Source: JAEUMD01 sp036768475 | Lineage (GTDB): Bacteria; Pseudomonadota; Alphaproteobacteria; Rhizobiales; Hyphomicrobiaceae | Assembly: GCA_036768475.1 (NCBI GenBank) | Contig: DAIPMW010000017.1 | Location: 1-64,000 of the forward strand | Direction of reading: 5' to 3' | DNA length: 64,000 bases | Shown: positions 25,877 to 34,871 of the stretch, piece by piece | How the letters are laid out: each line of letters starts with the position of its first letter | How positions within the stretch are numbered: the stretch's first letter is position 1 | The notes under the pieces: generated by a model | Seen by the model: only the letters and a program-made list of their open reading frames with translations | Told to the model about the DNA's origin: nothing | Database searches by the model: none | Made by a program: the position numbers and the translations under genes

Positions 25877-26431
25877 TTACGGCCGGCGTGTGACGATTCG
25901 TCCAACGAACGGCAATTCGCGATAGCGATGCGCGACATCCATGCCGTAGCCCACCATGAACTCTTCCCCGCAATCGAACGCCCTGAAATCGGCGGCAACA
26001 TCGACTGCGCGCGGCGTCTTCTTGTTGAGCAGAACGCAGGTACGGATGGATTTGGCACCCCGTGCCGAAATCAGGTCCTTGGCAAACGCCAGGGTGCGGC
26101 CGGAATCCAGAACATCGTCGACCAGCAGGACATTGCGCCCGGCCACGTCCATCTCGACGTCCCGCAGGATATCGACCGAACCGCGCGACACGCGGTTCTT
26201 GCGGTAGCTGGAAAGCGTGATGAAATCGACCTCCGGCTCCAGCCCGGCGCGATTGAGCGCGCGAATGAGGTCGGCAGCGAAAACAAAACTGCCCTTCAGA
26301 ACCGCTACCACGAGAAGCGGCTCCAGATCGAGAGCTGCGATCTCCCTGGCCAGTGCCTCGAGCCGCGCCGCGATCGTCTCTGCAGTGAACACGACGTCCA
26401 CGGCCTCGCTCTGGTTCAAAACATCCGACAT
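25877..26431 (-). CDS. hpt: Hypoxanthine phosphoribosyltransferase
   Basis: The 184-residue enzyme salvages hypoxanthine (and usually guanine) to the nucleotide with PRPP. The PRPP loop VLLVDDVLDSGRT is complete, the N-terminal VAVLKGSFVFAADL block is present, and the C-terminal EEFMVGYGMD closes the active site. The length fits the bacterial family. The ATG has an AGG-rich ribosome site. It is a single leftward gene; the gap to its right leads to ftsE. Confidence 0.93.
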   Translation of the reverse strand: MSDVLNQSEAVDVVFTAETIAARLEALAREIAALDLEPLLVVAVLKGSFVFAADLIRALNRAGLEPEVDFITLSSYRKNRVSRGSVDILRDVEMDVAGRNVLLVDDVLDSGRTLAFAKDLISARGAKSIRTCVLLNKKTPRAVDVAADFRAFDCGEEFMVGYGMDVAHRYRELPFVGRIVTRRP

Positions 26432-26744
26432 TCAGCCTACCTACGTCCTTCGTGCGCGCCGGTGCATGGCGCGCCGGCGTCGGTATTCAGAATTCTTGTA
26501 TCCCTTTATCCAAGGCGGAATTGGTAGCGCCCCTTGCCAATCGCCGGCAAGACCTGCATCCAGAGATCCGGCCTTTGGCCAAACGTAGCCTTGGCCCAAA
26601 AAGCGTATTCCGCGCATGGAGGTCGTTCGCCTCACGAGCCCGCCACATTCCTGGCTGATTGATCGCCCGTGGCGCTCTGCCGGTATAGGTACCGCCTGAC
26701 ATAAACACCAGCTTTAACACCAGCTTTCAAATGCGACACCGCTC
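26432..26744. other. 313-base gap between hpt and ftsE
   Basis: No convincing gene lies here. The two flanking genes point away from each other, so promoters for both are expected. The right end holds a perfect tandem duplication of the 12-mer AACACCAGCTTT at 26704-26727, starting 41 bases before the ftsE start codon. Short open frames on both strands are basic and low-complexity, and I do not count them. Confidence 0.5.
26704..26727. repeat. Tandem 12-mer duplication upstream of ftsE
   Basis: AACACCAGCTTT occurs twice in direct succession with no mismatch, ending 17 bases before the TTG start of ftsE. It lies inside what must be the leader or promoter of the ftsEX operon. Confidence 0.8.
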
Positions 26745-27401
26745 TTGATCCGGCTCAGCAACGTAGCACTCAGATATGATACCGGCCCGGAGATTCTCAC
26801 AAATGTGAGCTTCCATTTGCGGCCCGGGTCGTTCCACTTTCTGACCGGTCCATCCGGCGCCGGAAAGTCCTCGCTGCTGCGTCTTCTCTTCATGTCACTG
26901 CATCCGACGGACGGCGATATCCAGATGTTCAACCAGGATGTGAGCCGTGTCACGACGCAAAAGCGCGCACAGCTGAGACGGCGAATTGGCATCGTCTTTC
27001 AGGATTTCCGCCTGCTCGATCACCTGACCACCTGGGAAAATGTGGCGCTTCCCCTGCGTGTTGTCGGAAAGCGCATCACCGATTACCGCGAGGACGTCAC
27101 GGACCTGCTACAGTGGGTTGGACTAGGTCATCGCATGCACGCCTACCCCTCGATCCTGTCGGGCGGCGAAAAACAGCGAGCTGCCATCGCCCGTGCCGTG
27201 ATCGGCAAGCCCGAGCTTCTGCTCGCGGACGAGCCGACCGGCAACGTCGATCCGCAGATGGCGCGCCGCCTGCTGCGCCTGTTCATCGAGCTGAACCGCC
27301 TCGGCACCTCGGTGCTGATCGCCACCCATGACCATCAACTGATGCGCCAGTTCAAGGCGCCGCGCCTGGAGCTACACGAGGGCCATGTCCGCATCGTCTG
27401 A
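26745..27401 (+). CDS. ftsE: Cell division ATP-binding protein FtsE
   Basis: The 218-residue ABC ATPase works with FtsX to control peptidoglycan hydrolases at the septum. It has Walker A GPSGAGKSS, the Q-loop region VFQDFRLLDHLTTWENV typical of FtsE, signature LSGGEKQR and Walker B LLLADEPTGNVD. The start appears to be TTG at 26745: the frame has a stop (TAA) 30 bases upstream and no ATG or GTG, and the encoded IRLSNVALRYD aligns with the usual FtsE N terminus. The ribosome site is poor. It overlaps ftsX by 17 bases. Confidence 0.93.
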   Translation: MIRLSNVALRYDTGPEILTNVSFHLRPGSFHFLTGPSGAGKSSLLRLLFMSLHPTDGDIQMFNQDVSRVTTQKRAQLRRRIGIVFQDFRLLDHLTTWENVALPLRVVGKRITDYREDVTDLLQWVGLGHRMHAYPSILSGGEKQRAAIARAVIGKPELLLADEPTGNVDPQMARRLLRLFIELNRLGTSVLIATHDHQLMRQFKAPRLELHEGHVRIV

Positions 27402-28482
27402 CAGACCGACCGGCAGGCCGATGCAAGGGCAGTACGGCCAGGGTACCCATTTCGACGGCTACGACGACGTCGTGACCGGTCCTGCCACACGGAGCACCAC
27501 GGGCCAATTTCCGCCGATGCCGGCGCCGGATCCGCGCGGCGCATATGATGGTCCCAACAATGCGCCCGGTTACGATCCCAATCGCTCTCACACGCCGATC
27601 GTTCCACCCGAATCCGTGGCCGGCAGCTCGCTGACGCTCGTCATCTCCATCATGTGCTTTCTCGCATGCCTGACGGCCGGTGCCTGGTACATGATGAACC
27701 AATCGGCCGCCGCCTGGATGAAGGACATCGCCAGCGAAGTGACCATCCAGATCGAGCCGCGCGACGGCAGTGATGCCGACAAGACGGCATCCGACGTTGC
27801 TGCCTTTCTGCGACGTGAGGGCGGCTTCACATCGGTCAATGTGCTCTCACTCGAGCAGTCGGGCGCCCTTCTGGAGCCCTGGCTTGGGACATCGGATGCG
27901 TGGAAAGCCCTGCCGATCCCGCGACTGATCGCGATCGAGCTCGATCGCTCAGCGCCGCCCGACCTCGACAGTGTCCGAAAGAAGCTTTCGGCAAGCTTTC
28001 AGGGCGTATCGCTCGATGATCACCGGCAATGGCAAAATCAGATCCGCACTGTCACCCGTTCTTTCGCACTTGGCGGCCTGGCAATTCTGCTGCTGGTCGG
28101 CGCCGCCACCACGGCCATCATCATTTCGGCAACCAAGAGCTCGATGGCATCCAACCGGGAGATCGTCGAGGTGCTGCATTTCGTCGGCGCCACGGACAAA
28201 TTCATCGCCCGTGAGTTTGAAAAGCATTTCCTGCGCTTAGGAATCAGGGCGGGACTGCTCGGCGCAGTCTCCGCAATGATCGTCTTCTTCGCCATGCCAT
28301 GGGTTGTCAGTCTGCTTGGCGGTGGCGCGGTCACCATGGCGGAAGTCCATCGCCTGATCGGTGCGGGAACGCTCGATGCTGCCGGTTACGTGCTCTTGAT
28401 GATTGTGGTCGTCATCATCGCGGCACTTTGCATGATCACGTCGCGGCTCGGCGTCTACCGCATTTTGAACGTGCGAGACTGA
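27385..28482 (+). CDS. ftsX: Cell division protein FtsX
   Basis: The 365-residue permease-like partner of FtsE has a long Pro/Gly-rich cytoplasmic N terminus (~75 residues). The first membrane span (LVISIMCFLACLTAGAWYMM) follows, then a periplasmic domain of about 120 residues, then three further spans near 225-245, 285-310 and 330-355. This is the normal FtsX layout. It transmits ATP hydrolysis by FtsE to periplasmic cell wall hydrolases. The ATG lies inside the end of ftsE, so translation is coupled. Confidence 0.92.
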   Translation: MSASSDRPTGRPMQGQYGQGTHFDGYDDVVTGPATRSTTGQFPPMPAPDPRGAYDGPNNAPGYDPNRSHTPIVPPESVAGSSLTLVISIMCFLACLTAGAWYMMNQSAAAWMKDIASEVTIQIEPRDGSDADKTASDVAAFLRREGGFTSVNVLSLEQSGALLEPWLGTSDAWKALPIPRLIAIELDRSAPPDLDSVRKKLSASFQGVSLDDHRQWQNQIRTVTRSFALGGLAILLLVGAATTAIIISATKSSMASNREIVEVLHFVGATDKFIAREFEKHFLRLGIRAGLLGAVSAMIVFFAMPWVVSLLGGGAVTMAEVHRLIGAGTLDAAGYVLLMIVVVIIAALCMITSRLGVYRILNVRD

Positions 28483-28807
28483 AATCGGGCCGGCTCCGGC
28501 TGCCACACACACACACCCGAAACAGTCGGTGAGACGCTTGACGAATATCAGGACACAATCAGTTGTTCTGCGGCATCAATTCGGCATCAAACTGCTTAAA
28601 ACTCGGGCCGGCGCTTGTCAGACCCGGGTACAAATCAGCTACATTTCCCGGCATTCGGCTAAAATCGGTATACGTTGCGGCCATGCATGGAGAGTTGCCG
28701 CACCGACGCGCCATGCCTCACCGGTAAGAGGCGGTGCGCAGCGGCGGTCCCGCTCGGCAAGCTGCGGCAACCGGCGCGACAGGTAGAACCTCAAATTTCA
28801 TAGGGTC
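28483..28807. other. 325-base gap between ftsX and ydcF
   Basis: No gene is supported. The stretch holds a short CA run (28503-28516), a nine-base direct repeat CGGCATCAA at 28571-28579 and 28582-28590, and several GC-rich inverted segments near 28700-28790. A promoter for ydcF-plsC may lie here, but I cannot place one. Confidence 0.4.
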
Positions 28808-29461
28808 ATGAGAAAACTCGCCAAAGCATTCATCACGCTAAGCGCCGTCGCCGCCGCGTTGATCGTGCTCGGCTTCTTCATCTTTGCCGGCGTCGCGACC
28901 CGACGCACTCAAATGGCCGAGCCCTCCGCCGATGCCATCGTCGTCCTGACTGGGGCCGAGTTCCGCATCGCGGAGGGCGCACGCCTTCTCCAGGAGGGCC
29001 GCGGCAAGCGCCTTCTTATCTCCGGCGTTCACCCCCACGTCACGCGCGGTGACCTGCTCCGCATCACCCACCTGGCGGCAGAGCAGCTCGACTGTTGCGT
29101 GGACGCCGACACCAAGGCGCTCGACACACGCGGCAACGCTCGCGAGACACGCAAGTGGATCGACAAACAGCGCTACGACAGCATCATCCTCGTCACGTCG
29201 AATTTCCACATGCCGCGATCTGTCACGGAATTCGCGCTTGCCATGCCCGGCGTGCGGGTCATTCCTCACCCGGTGGTCCCGCGAGGCTTCCAGGAGGACG
29301 CCTGGTGGTTGCACGCCAGCACGGCGCGACTGCTTCTCTCCGAGTACCTGAAGTTCCTGCCGGCAGCCCTGCGCCTTGCAACCGAGCGTACAATCGGATC
29401 TTGGCATTCGAGCGCCATCGCCGTAACAGGGGACCATTCCACTCCCACAGCGCGAGCCTGA
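28808..29461 (+). CDS. YdcF/SanA-family membrane protein (DUF218)
   Basis: The 217-residue protein has one N-terminal membrane span (residues 9-30) and then a DUF218 domain. Its conserved pieces are ADAIVVLTGAEFRI, KRLLISGV, DTRGNARETRKW and SIILVTSNFHMPRS. Proteins of this family act in the cell envelope, and the reaction is unknown. In many Rhizobiales it lies between ftsX and plsC, as here. The gene precedes plsC by 13 bases, so the two are probably cotranscribed. Confidence 0.85.
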   Translation: MRKLAKAFITLSAVAAALIVLGFFIFAGVATRRTQMAEPSADAIVVLTGAEFRIAEGARLLQEGRGKRLLISGVHPHVTRGDLLRITHLAAEQLDCCVDADTKALDTRGNARETRKWIDKQRYDSIILVTSNFHMPRSVTEFALAMPGVRVIPHPVVPRGFQEDAWWLHASTARLLLSEYLKFLPAALRLATERTIGSWHSSAIAVTGDHSTPTARA

Positions 29462-29474
29462 GCGCGACCCCCGC

Positions 29475-30230
29475 ATGCTGAGATCGATCGTTTTCGCTGT
29501 CGTCTTCTACGTCAATACCGCGGTCTTCCTGGTGGTCGGTTCGCCGTTGCTGCTGGGGCCGCGCCGCTGGGCCATGATGGGTCTGAAGGCGCATGCCCAT
29601 GCATCCCTCTTCTGGCTGCGCTTGATTGTCGGAACCCGCTTCGAAGTTCGCGGCCGGGAGAACTTGCCTTATCCGCCGGTCCTCATTGCCGCCAAGCATC
29701 AATCGGCTTGGGACACCTTCGCGCTGATCACCCTGTTTCGCGATCCCGCCATGGTGATGAAGGCCGAACTCGGCTGGATTCCGTTCTACGGATGGTTCAG
29801 CCACAAGTTCCGCCATATCTTCGTGCAGCGCGACCGCGGGCCCGCCGCCCTCAAGCGGCTGATCCGCGATGCCAGGGACCGCGCCGTGGCCGGCCGCGAG
29901 GTCGTCATTTTCCCCGAAGGAACGCGCCGCGCTCCTGGCGCGCCGGCCGACTACAAACCCGGTGTCGTCGCTCTTTATGAGGGCCTCGGCATTGCGTGCG
30001 TGCCGCTGGCACTCAACTCCGGCCTGTTCTGGCCTCGCCGCAAGCTCAACCGCTACCCCGGCACCATTGTCGTCGAGTTCCTGGAGCCCATTCCACCCGA
30101 CTTGCCGCGCGCAGCGTTTCGCCACGTGCTGCAAGAGCGCATCGAGACGGCGACGGCCCGCCTCATCACCGAAGCCCGCGCTCATAATCTTGATCTGCCC
30201 TCGACACCCGCCGAAAACGAGGACTCCTAG
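29475..30230 (+). CDS. plsC: 1-acyl-sn-glycerol-3-phosphate acyltransferase
   Basis: The 251-residue enzyme adds the second acyl chain in phosphatidic acid synthesis. The catalytic HX4D motif is HQSAWD (about residues 75-80), and the glycerol-phosphate site FPEGTR is near residue 146. An N-terminal membrane span (residues 5-28) anchors it. The stop codon touches the first base of the dispersed repeat copy B. It is downstream of ydcF in the conserved ftsE-ftsX-ydcF-plsC order. Confidence 0.92.
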   Translation: MLRSIVFAVVFYVNTAVFLVVGSPLLLGPRRWAMMGLKAHAHASLFWLRLIVGTRFEVRGRENLPYPPVLIAAKHQSAWDTFALITLFRDPAMVMKAELGWIPFYGWFSHKFRHIFVQRDRGPAALKRLIRDARDRAVAGREVVIFPEGTRRAPGAPADYKPGVVALYEGLGIACVPLALNSGLFWPRRKLNRYPGTIVVEFLEPIPPDLPRAAFRHVLQERIETATARLITEARAHNLDLPSTPAENEDS

Positions 30231-30328
30231 ATCGCGTTCATGGTTGATGGAAACATGAACGCGATCCAGCACGTTGTTTTGAGCATGTTTTTCACGCTGA
30301 ACCGCTGCACACTTCAGCTCAGCATGCG
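30230..30328 (+). repeat. Dispersed two-stem palindromic repeat, copy B
   Basis: Stem 1 pairs GATCGCGTTCATG (30230-30242) with its perfect complement at 30254-30266. A 15-base linker (CAGCACGTTGTTTTG) follows, then stem 2 (30282-30328) with arms AGCATGTT and AGCATGCG and inner arms GCTGAA/TTCAGC. The whole composite recurs at 50116-50215 with only scattered differences. It begins at the plsC stop codon. Confidence 0.9.
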
Positions 30329-30674
30329 CTAATCGGCATGATGCGGACGCATCGCCCGCCACACGCCGCCTGTGCACGACCAGGGTGGATCCGGCGCCCG
30401 CAGCCCCCGATCCGCTCCCGTCGCGGGCGTGTCAGAGCCGAAAACCCACGCCGTCGCGGACCACGGACTCAATCAGCTACGCCTGTTTCTCATCGGTAAT
30501 GCCCTCTCAGTCATCCAAGCCCTCTGATCCGACAACGTGGCGAGCGCTCATCAGCATCGGAACAAGAACATTTAAAGATCTTTTTAGGAACATTTGTTGA
30601 CTGAGCCGCCTGATACCAATATTCTATGACGTAGCAGGCCGCTTCGTTTCCGAAGCTTTATCGGTAGAAATGCG
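30329..30674. promoter_or_regulatory. Upstream region of the ribonucleotide reductase gene
   Basis: The gap is GC-rich up to about 30500 and then turns AT-rich. The AT-rich part has a 10-base palindrome AAAGATCTTT (30574-30583) flanked by two copies of GAACATTT (30566-30573 and 30588-30595). This is a plausible promoter/operator for nrdJ. I looked for a cobalamin riboswitch (B12 box) and an NrdR box and found no clear match. Confidence 0.4.
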
Positions 30675-33197
30675 ATGTCCGCAGCAGCGCCCGAACATAT
30701 CCTTTTCAAAGCGCCGATCGCCGAGGAGATCTGGCGCTCCAAATACCGGCTGACCCTACCGGACGGCTCCGGCGAAGTTTCGCTCTCTGAGACCTTCGAG
30801 CGTGTTGCGGCCGCGGCAGCCGCGGCGGAGAAGGGTGGCAAGCGCGTGCGGGCCCGCTGGGAGAAGGTGTTCGGCGAGGCAATGGCCGATCTGGGTTTCC
30901 TGCCGGCCGGCCGCATTTTGGCGGGTGCCGGCACCGGCCGCGACGTCACGTTGTTCAACTGCTTCGTCATGGGCGCTATTCCCGACGACCTCGCCGGCAT
31001 CTTCGACAGCGTCAAGGAAGCAGCGCTGACGATGCAGGCCGGTGGCGGCGTCGGCATGGACTTCTCGACGCTGAGGCCCAAGGGCGCACTGGTCCGCTCG
31101 ATCGGGGCGGACGCGTCAGGACCGGTCAGTTTCATGGAGGTGTGGGACGCGATGTGCCGCACGATCATGTCGGCCGGCGCACGCCGCGGCGCGATGATGG
31201 CGACGATGCGGGCGGACCATCCCGACATCGAGGCGTTTATCGACGCGAAGGCCACCGCGGGCCACCTCAGCAATTTCAATCTGTCGGTGCTGGCGAGCGA
31301 TCGCTTTCTGGAGGCAGTCCGTACGGACGCCGAATGGGATCTCGTGTTCGACGGCAAGGTCTACCGCACCCTTGAGGCGCGGACGCTATGGCGCCACATG
31401 ATGCGCGCCACCTACGACTATGCCGAGCCAGGCGTGATCTTCATCGACCGTATCAACGCCAACAACAACCTCGCCTATTGCGAGACGATCTCGGCCACCA
31501 ACCCTTGCGGAGAGCAGCCCCTGCCGCCCTATGGCGCCTGCCTTCTGGGCTCGATCAATCTCGCAGCCCTCGTCACCGATCCGTTCGGACCCAATGCCGC
31601 CATCGACCTGCCGCGCCTGGAAAGCCGGGTCACCGCAGCCGTACGCTTCCTCGACAACATCATCGAGATTTCGCGCTATCCCCTGCCGCAGCAGCGCCAA
31701 CAGGCGCACGCAAAGCGCCGCATCGGCCTCGGTGTCACAGGACTTGCCGACGCCCTGATCTTCCTCGGCCTTCGCTACGACAGCGAAGCAGGGCTGCATG
31801 CCGCCGAAAGCTGGATGCGGCACATCCAGAACAGCGCCTATCGCGCCAGTGCGGAGCTCGCCGCCGAGAAGGGCGCATTTCCGCTCTACGACCGCGACGC
31901 CATCTTGGCCGCACCCAACGTGTGCGCGCTGGACGAGAAGCCTCGTGCCCTCGTTGCCAGGCACGGACTGCGCAATGGCTGCCTCACCTCGGTCGCACCG
32001 ACCGGCACCATCTCGCTGCTCGCCGGCAACGTCTCCAGCGGCATCGAGCCGGTGTTCGACTTTCGCTATCACCGTCACGTGCTACATCCCGACGGGTCCC
32101 GCCACGAGGAGGCCGTCGAGGACTATGCCTACAGCCTCTACCGCAGCCGCCATCCGGATGAAGGCCCGCTGCCCAACGCCTTCGTTCGCGCCAAGGATCT
32201 GAGCCCGTCGGCCCACTTGGCCATGCAGACTGCCGTTCAGCGGCACGTCGACGGCGCCATCTCGAAGACGATCAACGTGCCAGCCGACATGAGCTTTGCC
32301 GATTTCGAAGCGGTCTATCTGGAGGCCGATTCGCTCGGCCTTAAGGGTTGTACCACCTATCGCCCGTCGCCGATCCGCGGCGCCGTGCTGGAATCGGACG
32401 ATGCGTGCAGCGCCGAGCCGGGCGCGGAAGGGCACGCCGAAACGCAGGTGGAGCAGATTGCCGCCGACGCGGCACGTATCGGGCAAGCCGCAACGAGAGA
32501 GTATATCGAGCCGTCTCCGCCGCTGCCGGCCACAACCGAAACAGCACTGCCGCAGCCGGGCTGGCGCTCCTCGGCTGGCGACGTCGTCTACATGTCGAAG
32601 CCGCTCGAGCGCGACACCGTGCTTGCCGGCTACACCTACAAGCTGAAGTGGCCGGCCAGCGACCACGCCATCTATGTGACTTTGAACGATATCGAGCGCG
32701 ATGGCCGTCGACGCCCCTTTGAGATCTTCATCAATACGCGCAATCTCGAGCACTACGCCTGGACTGTCGCGCTCACCCGAATGATCTCCGCCGTCTTCCG
32801 GCGTGGCGGCGATGTTGCCTTCGTCGCCGAGGAATTGAAGGCGGTGTTCGATCCCCAGGGCGGACAGTGGATGGGTGGTCGCTATGTGCCGAGCCTGCTC
32901 GCGGCCATCGGCGACGTCATCGAGCGCCACATGATGCAGATCGGCTTTCTCGGAAGCAATGCTCAGACACTCGATATCGCCGGCGAGCATACCGAGGATG
33001 TCGAGATCGAGCAGTTGCCACCTGGCGCGGGCCCCGCCTCGTCCGGACGAAGTGCGCAATCCGCCCGGTCCGACGAGTTTAAGGCGGCAGCGCGCCCGCA
33101 CCCGACGCGTTTTTGTCCGCGCTGCTCCTCTCCGCATCTCGATCGCAAGGAGGGCTGCTGGGTGTGTCGCGACTGCGGCTTCTCCAAATGCAGCTGA
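30675..33197 (+). CDS. nrdJ: Adenosylcobalamin-dependent (class II) ribonucleotide reductase
   Basis: The 840-residue single-chain enzyme makes deoxyribonucleotides using vitamin B12 and works with or without oxygen. The N-terminal third contains FNCFVMG with the first redox cysteine. NPCGEQPLPPYGACLLGSINLA holds the radical-transfer cysteine region with the N-x-C-x-E catalytic motif. SVAPTGTISLLAGNVSSGIEP is the conserved phosphate loop. A TSCPD-like domain (about 650-750) and a C-terminal zinc-ribbon-like tail (CPRCSSPHL ... CWVCRDCGF) carry the re-reducing cysteines. It stands alone, without nrdAB or nrdR here. Confidence 0.93.
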   Translation: MSAAAPEHILFKAPIAEEIWRSKYRLTLPDGSGEVSLSETFERVAAAAAAAEKGGKRVRARWEKVFGEAMADLGFLPAGRILAGAGTGRDVTLFNCFVMGAIPDDLAGIFDSVKEAALTMQAGGGVGMDFSTLRPKGALVRSIGADASGPVSFMEVWDAMCRTIMSAGARRGAMMATMRADHPDIEAFIDAKATAGHLSNFNLSVLASDRFLEAVRTDAEWDLVFDGKVYRTLEARTLWRHMMRATYDYAEPGVIFIDRINANNNLAYCETISATNPCGEQPLPPYGACLLGSINLAALVTDPFGPNAAIDLPRLESRVTAAVRFLDNIIEISRYPLPQQRQQAHAKRRIGLGVTGLADALIFLGLRYDSEAGLHAAESWMRHIQNSAYRASAELAAEKGAFPLYDRDAILAAPNVCALDEKPRALVARHGLRNGCLTSVAPTGTISLLAGNVSSGIEPVFDFRYHRHVLHPDGSRHEEAVEDYAYSLYRSRHPDEGPLPNAFVRAKDLSPSAHLAMQTAVQRHVDGAISKTINVPADMSFADFEAVYLEADSLGLKGCTTYRPSPIRGAVLESDDACSAEPGAEGHAETQVEQIAADAARIGQAATREYIEPSPPLPATTETALPQPGWRSSAGDVVYMSKPLERDTVLAGYTYKLKWPASDHAIYVTLNDIERDGRRRPFEIFINTRNLEHYAWTVALTRMISAVFRRGGDVAFVAEELKAVFDPQGGQWMGGRYVPSLLAAIGDVIERHMMQIGFLGSNAQTLDIAGEHTEDVEIEQLPPGAGPASSGRSAQSARSDEFKAAARPHPTRFCPRCSSPHLDRKEGCWVCRDCGFSKCS

Positions 33198-33561
33198 GCG
33201 CGAAGCCAAGGCTCTAACCGTTAACAGACAGCGCATCGCCGGACCTGCCCGCGTCTGCACGGTGGTAGCCCGCGTATGGCCGCGGCCGCATCGCGCGCAA
33301 CAGATGCGTGTGGGCAACGCCGTCCACCCGACATCAACAATCTGGTGACATGTGCCGGCCACTCAACACTCCATTAAGACCTTGGCCGGCATAACCGTAA
33401 GTGCCGATGAAACATAGATTTACGCGTCATTGACCATGTCTGTAGAAGCCTCAGACAGAGCCATAATTCAGCTAGAACTTTTCGGCACAATGCAACGCGT
33501 TGAGTAGGCGCTGCAGCAGCGTCGAGTTCGAGTGACGATTGGTATCCGGGGTAGAGCAGTC
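33198..33561. other. 364-base gap after nrdJ
   Basis: I see no gene, terminator or repeat here that I can defend. The region becomes more AT-rich after 33360, so a promoter for the small gene at 33562 is likely between about 33360 and 33540. Confidence 0.35.
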
Positions 33562-34011
33562 ATGAGTGCGCGTATCATCAATTTTGCAGAAGCTCGCGCC
33601 AGCCGGGCAAGGTCGCGCATGGTCAGCATCAACGAACACACGGGCGAAAGCGGCAATGAGACCGCGGAGCTGATGCAGAGGTTCCAGTTCTGGACTGGCG
33701 CATCGGGCCAGCGCTATGTCCACACGATCTATACGCTGCACGACTGCCCGGCACTGAGTTCCGGCAATTTCATTCTGGTCAATCGCGATGAGAGCGGCCA
33801 TCGCACGATCCTCCAGATCGGTTTGCTGCCCGCGAACGCACCAACGCTCAACTTGGCGGATATCCGCCAGCGTGGCGCAACCCTTGGTGCCAATGAGGTG
33901 CATGTCCACCTTCTTGCCGACAGCACGCGCGAGGCCAAGCGCATCGCATTCGATCTGGAGTGCGGTCATTACGACACCACGGACGCGTATACATCACTCA
34001 CCCAGCACTGA
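33562..34011 (+). CDS. Conserved-looking hypothetical protein, 149 residues
   Basis: The protein is soluble, without signal or membrane span. The first ~35 residues are polar and probably flexible. The core follows with RFQFWTGASGQRYVHTIYTLHDCPALSSGNFILVNRD, a strand-rich pattern that also appears in short alphaproteobacterial proteins of unknown role. A helical part with LADSTREAKRIAFDLE follows. I cannot assign a family. The ATG at 33562 is chosen over a GC-poor extension of ten codons. It converges on chaC with about 110 bases between. Confidence 0.55.
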   Translation: MSARIINFAEARASRARSRMVSINEHTGESGNETAELMQRFQFWTGASGQRYVHTIYTLHDCPALSSGNFILVNRDESGHRTILQIGLLPANAPTLNLADIRQRGATLGANEVHVHLLADSTREAKRIAFDLECGHYDTTDAYTSLTQH

Positions 34012-34124
34012 CACCGGCCCGGCACTGCCACGGGGCAAGGCACGCGATGGCTTATCAGCGCTGATTAAATTGCGCCCACAGCGGGCGTGAAACGAGACCA
34101 GCATCGACCACCTTTGCTGTCCGC

Positions 34125-34829
34125 CTATTCGGGCCCGATCGTCGCGCCGATCTTCTGCCGATAGCCGAAACGCCGGCGTAGATCCGGACGCATCCGCCGC
34201 ACCAATTGGTCAGCACGGCCTTGATGCAGCGCCACGCGCCGCAACACTTCCGCGCGCGGCGAAACCAGCCCGGAGCCTGCGTCGCGCGCGAAGAACCCTC
34301 CAAGCTCCACCATGAGTCGCTCCAACTCGCGTTCCCGGATGCCGAGCTCGTTCATATGGCGCAAGGTATTGATGACGTAATCGAGATTGATCCCCGACAG
34401 GCCGCGCGCCCCGCGTATCAGCCGCGCCTGCGTCTTGATGGGCAGATGTCCCGCGTAGCTCGGATGCGCGCGTTCCACGAGATAGGTCACGGCCTGGACG
34501 GTCCGCGCCAGTTCTCCCTCGATCTCGACCGGCAGCACGGCCTCGCGATAGACGCCGTTGACCTGTTCGCGCGCCCGCAGATAGCGCAGCACGCAGTGCG
34601 TTTCGCCCACCGGCACCCGATAGGCCACGCCTTCGCATACCCCGCCCCGGTCGAGCCCGAGCACCAGACCCGGCCGGGCCGCCGAACCGCGATGATGTAC
34701 GCTTGCGACGCAGAACCGGCGCGAATAGCCCGTCAGCCGTGCACGCACCCTTTCAACATGGGAGAAGTCCGGCCGCCACATCAGTGAGCCGTAGCCGAAA
34801 ACCCAAAGTTCGTGATGCGAAACGGTCAT
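34125..34829 (-). CDS. chaC: Gamma-glutamylcyclotransferase, ChaC family
   Basis: The 234-residue protein matches ChaC, which breaks glutathione into 5-oxoproline and cysteinylglycine. The substrate-binding motif FGYGSLMW is at residues 11-18. YSRRFCVASVHHRGSAARPGLVLGL and GVAYRV follow, and an acidic residue in the VNGVYREAVLPVEI block is a candidate catalytic glutamate. The C-terminal ~40 residues (arginine-rich) extend beyond the domain. It is a single leftward gene ahead of tyrC. Confidence 0.88.
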   Translation of the reverse strand: MTVSHHELWVFGYGSLMWRPDFSHVERVRARLTGYSRRFCVASVHHRGSAARPGLVLGLDRGGVCEGVAYRVPVGETHCVLRYLRAREQVNGVYREAVLPVEIEGELARTVQAVTYLVERAHPSYAGHLPIKTQARLIRGARGLSGINLDYVINTLRHMNELGIRERELERLMVELGGFFARDAGSGLVSPRAEVLRRVALHQGRADQLVRRMRPDLRRRFGYRQKIGATIGPE

Positions 34830-34871
34830 CCTGGATGAGAATACAAAACTGAAACGGAATGAGACGTAGCT

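Noticed and set aside
26487..26720. 77-residue minus-strand frame between hpt and ftsE
   Set aside because: Arg/Gly-rich, overlaps the tandem repeat and has no start signal.
30231..30674. Cobalamin riboswitch ahead of the B12-dependent reductase
   Set aside because: Looked for the B12 box and found no convincing match; the region holds a dispersed repeat instead.
32082..33362. 426-residue open frame opposite nrdJ
   Set aside because: Shadow of a certain gene.
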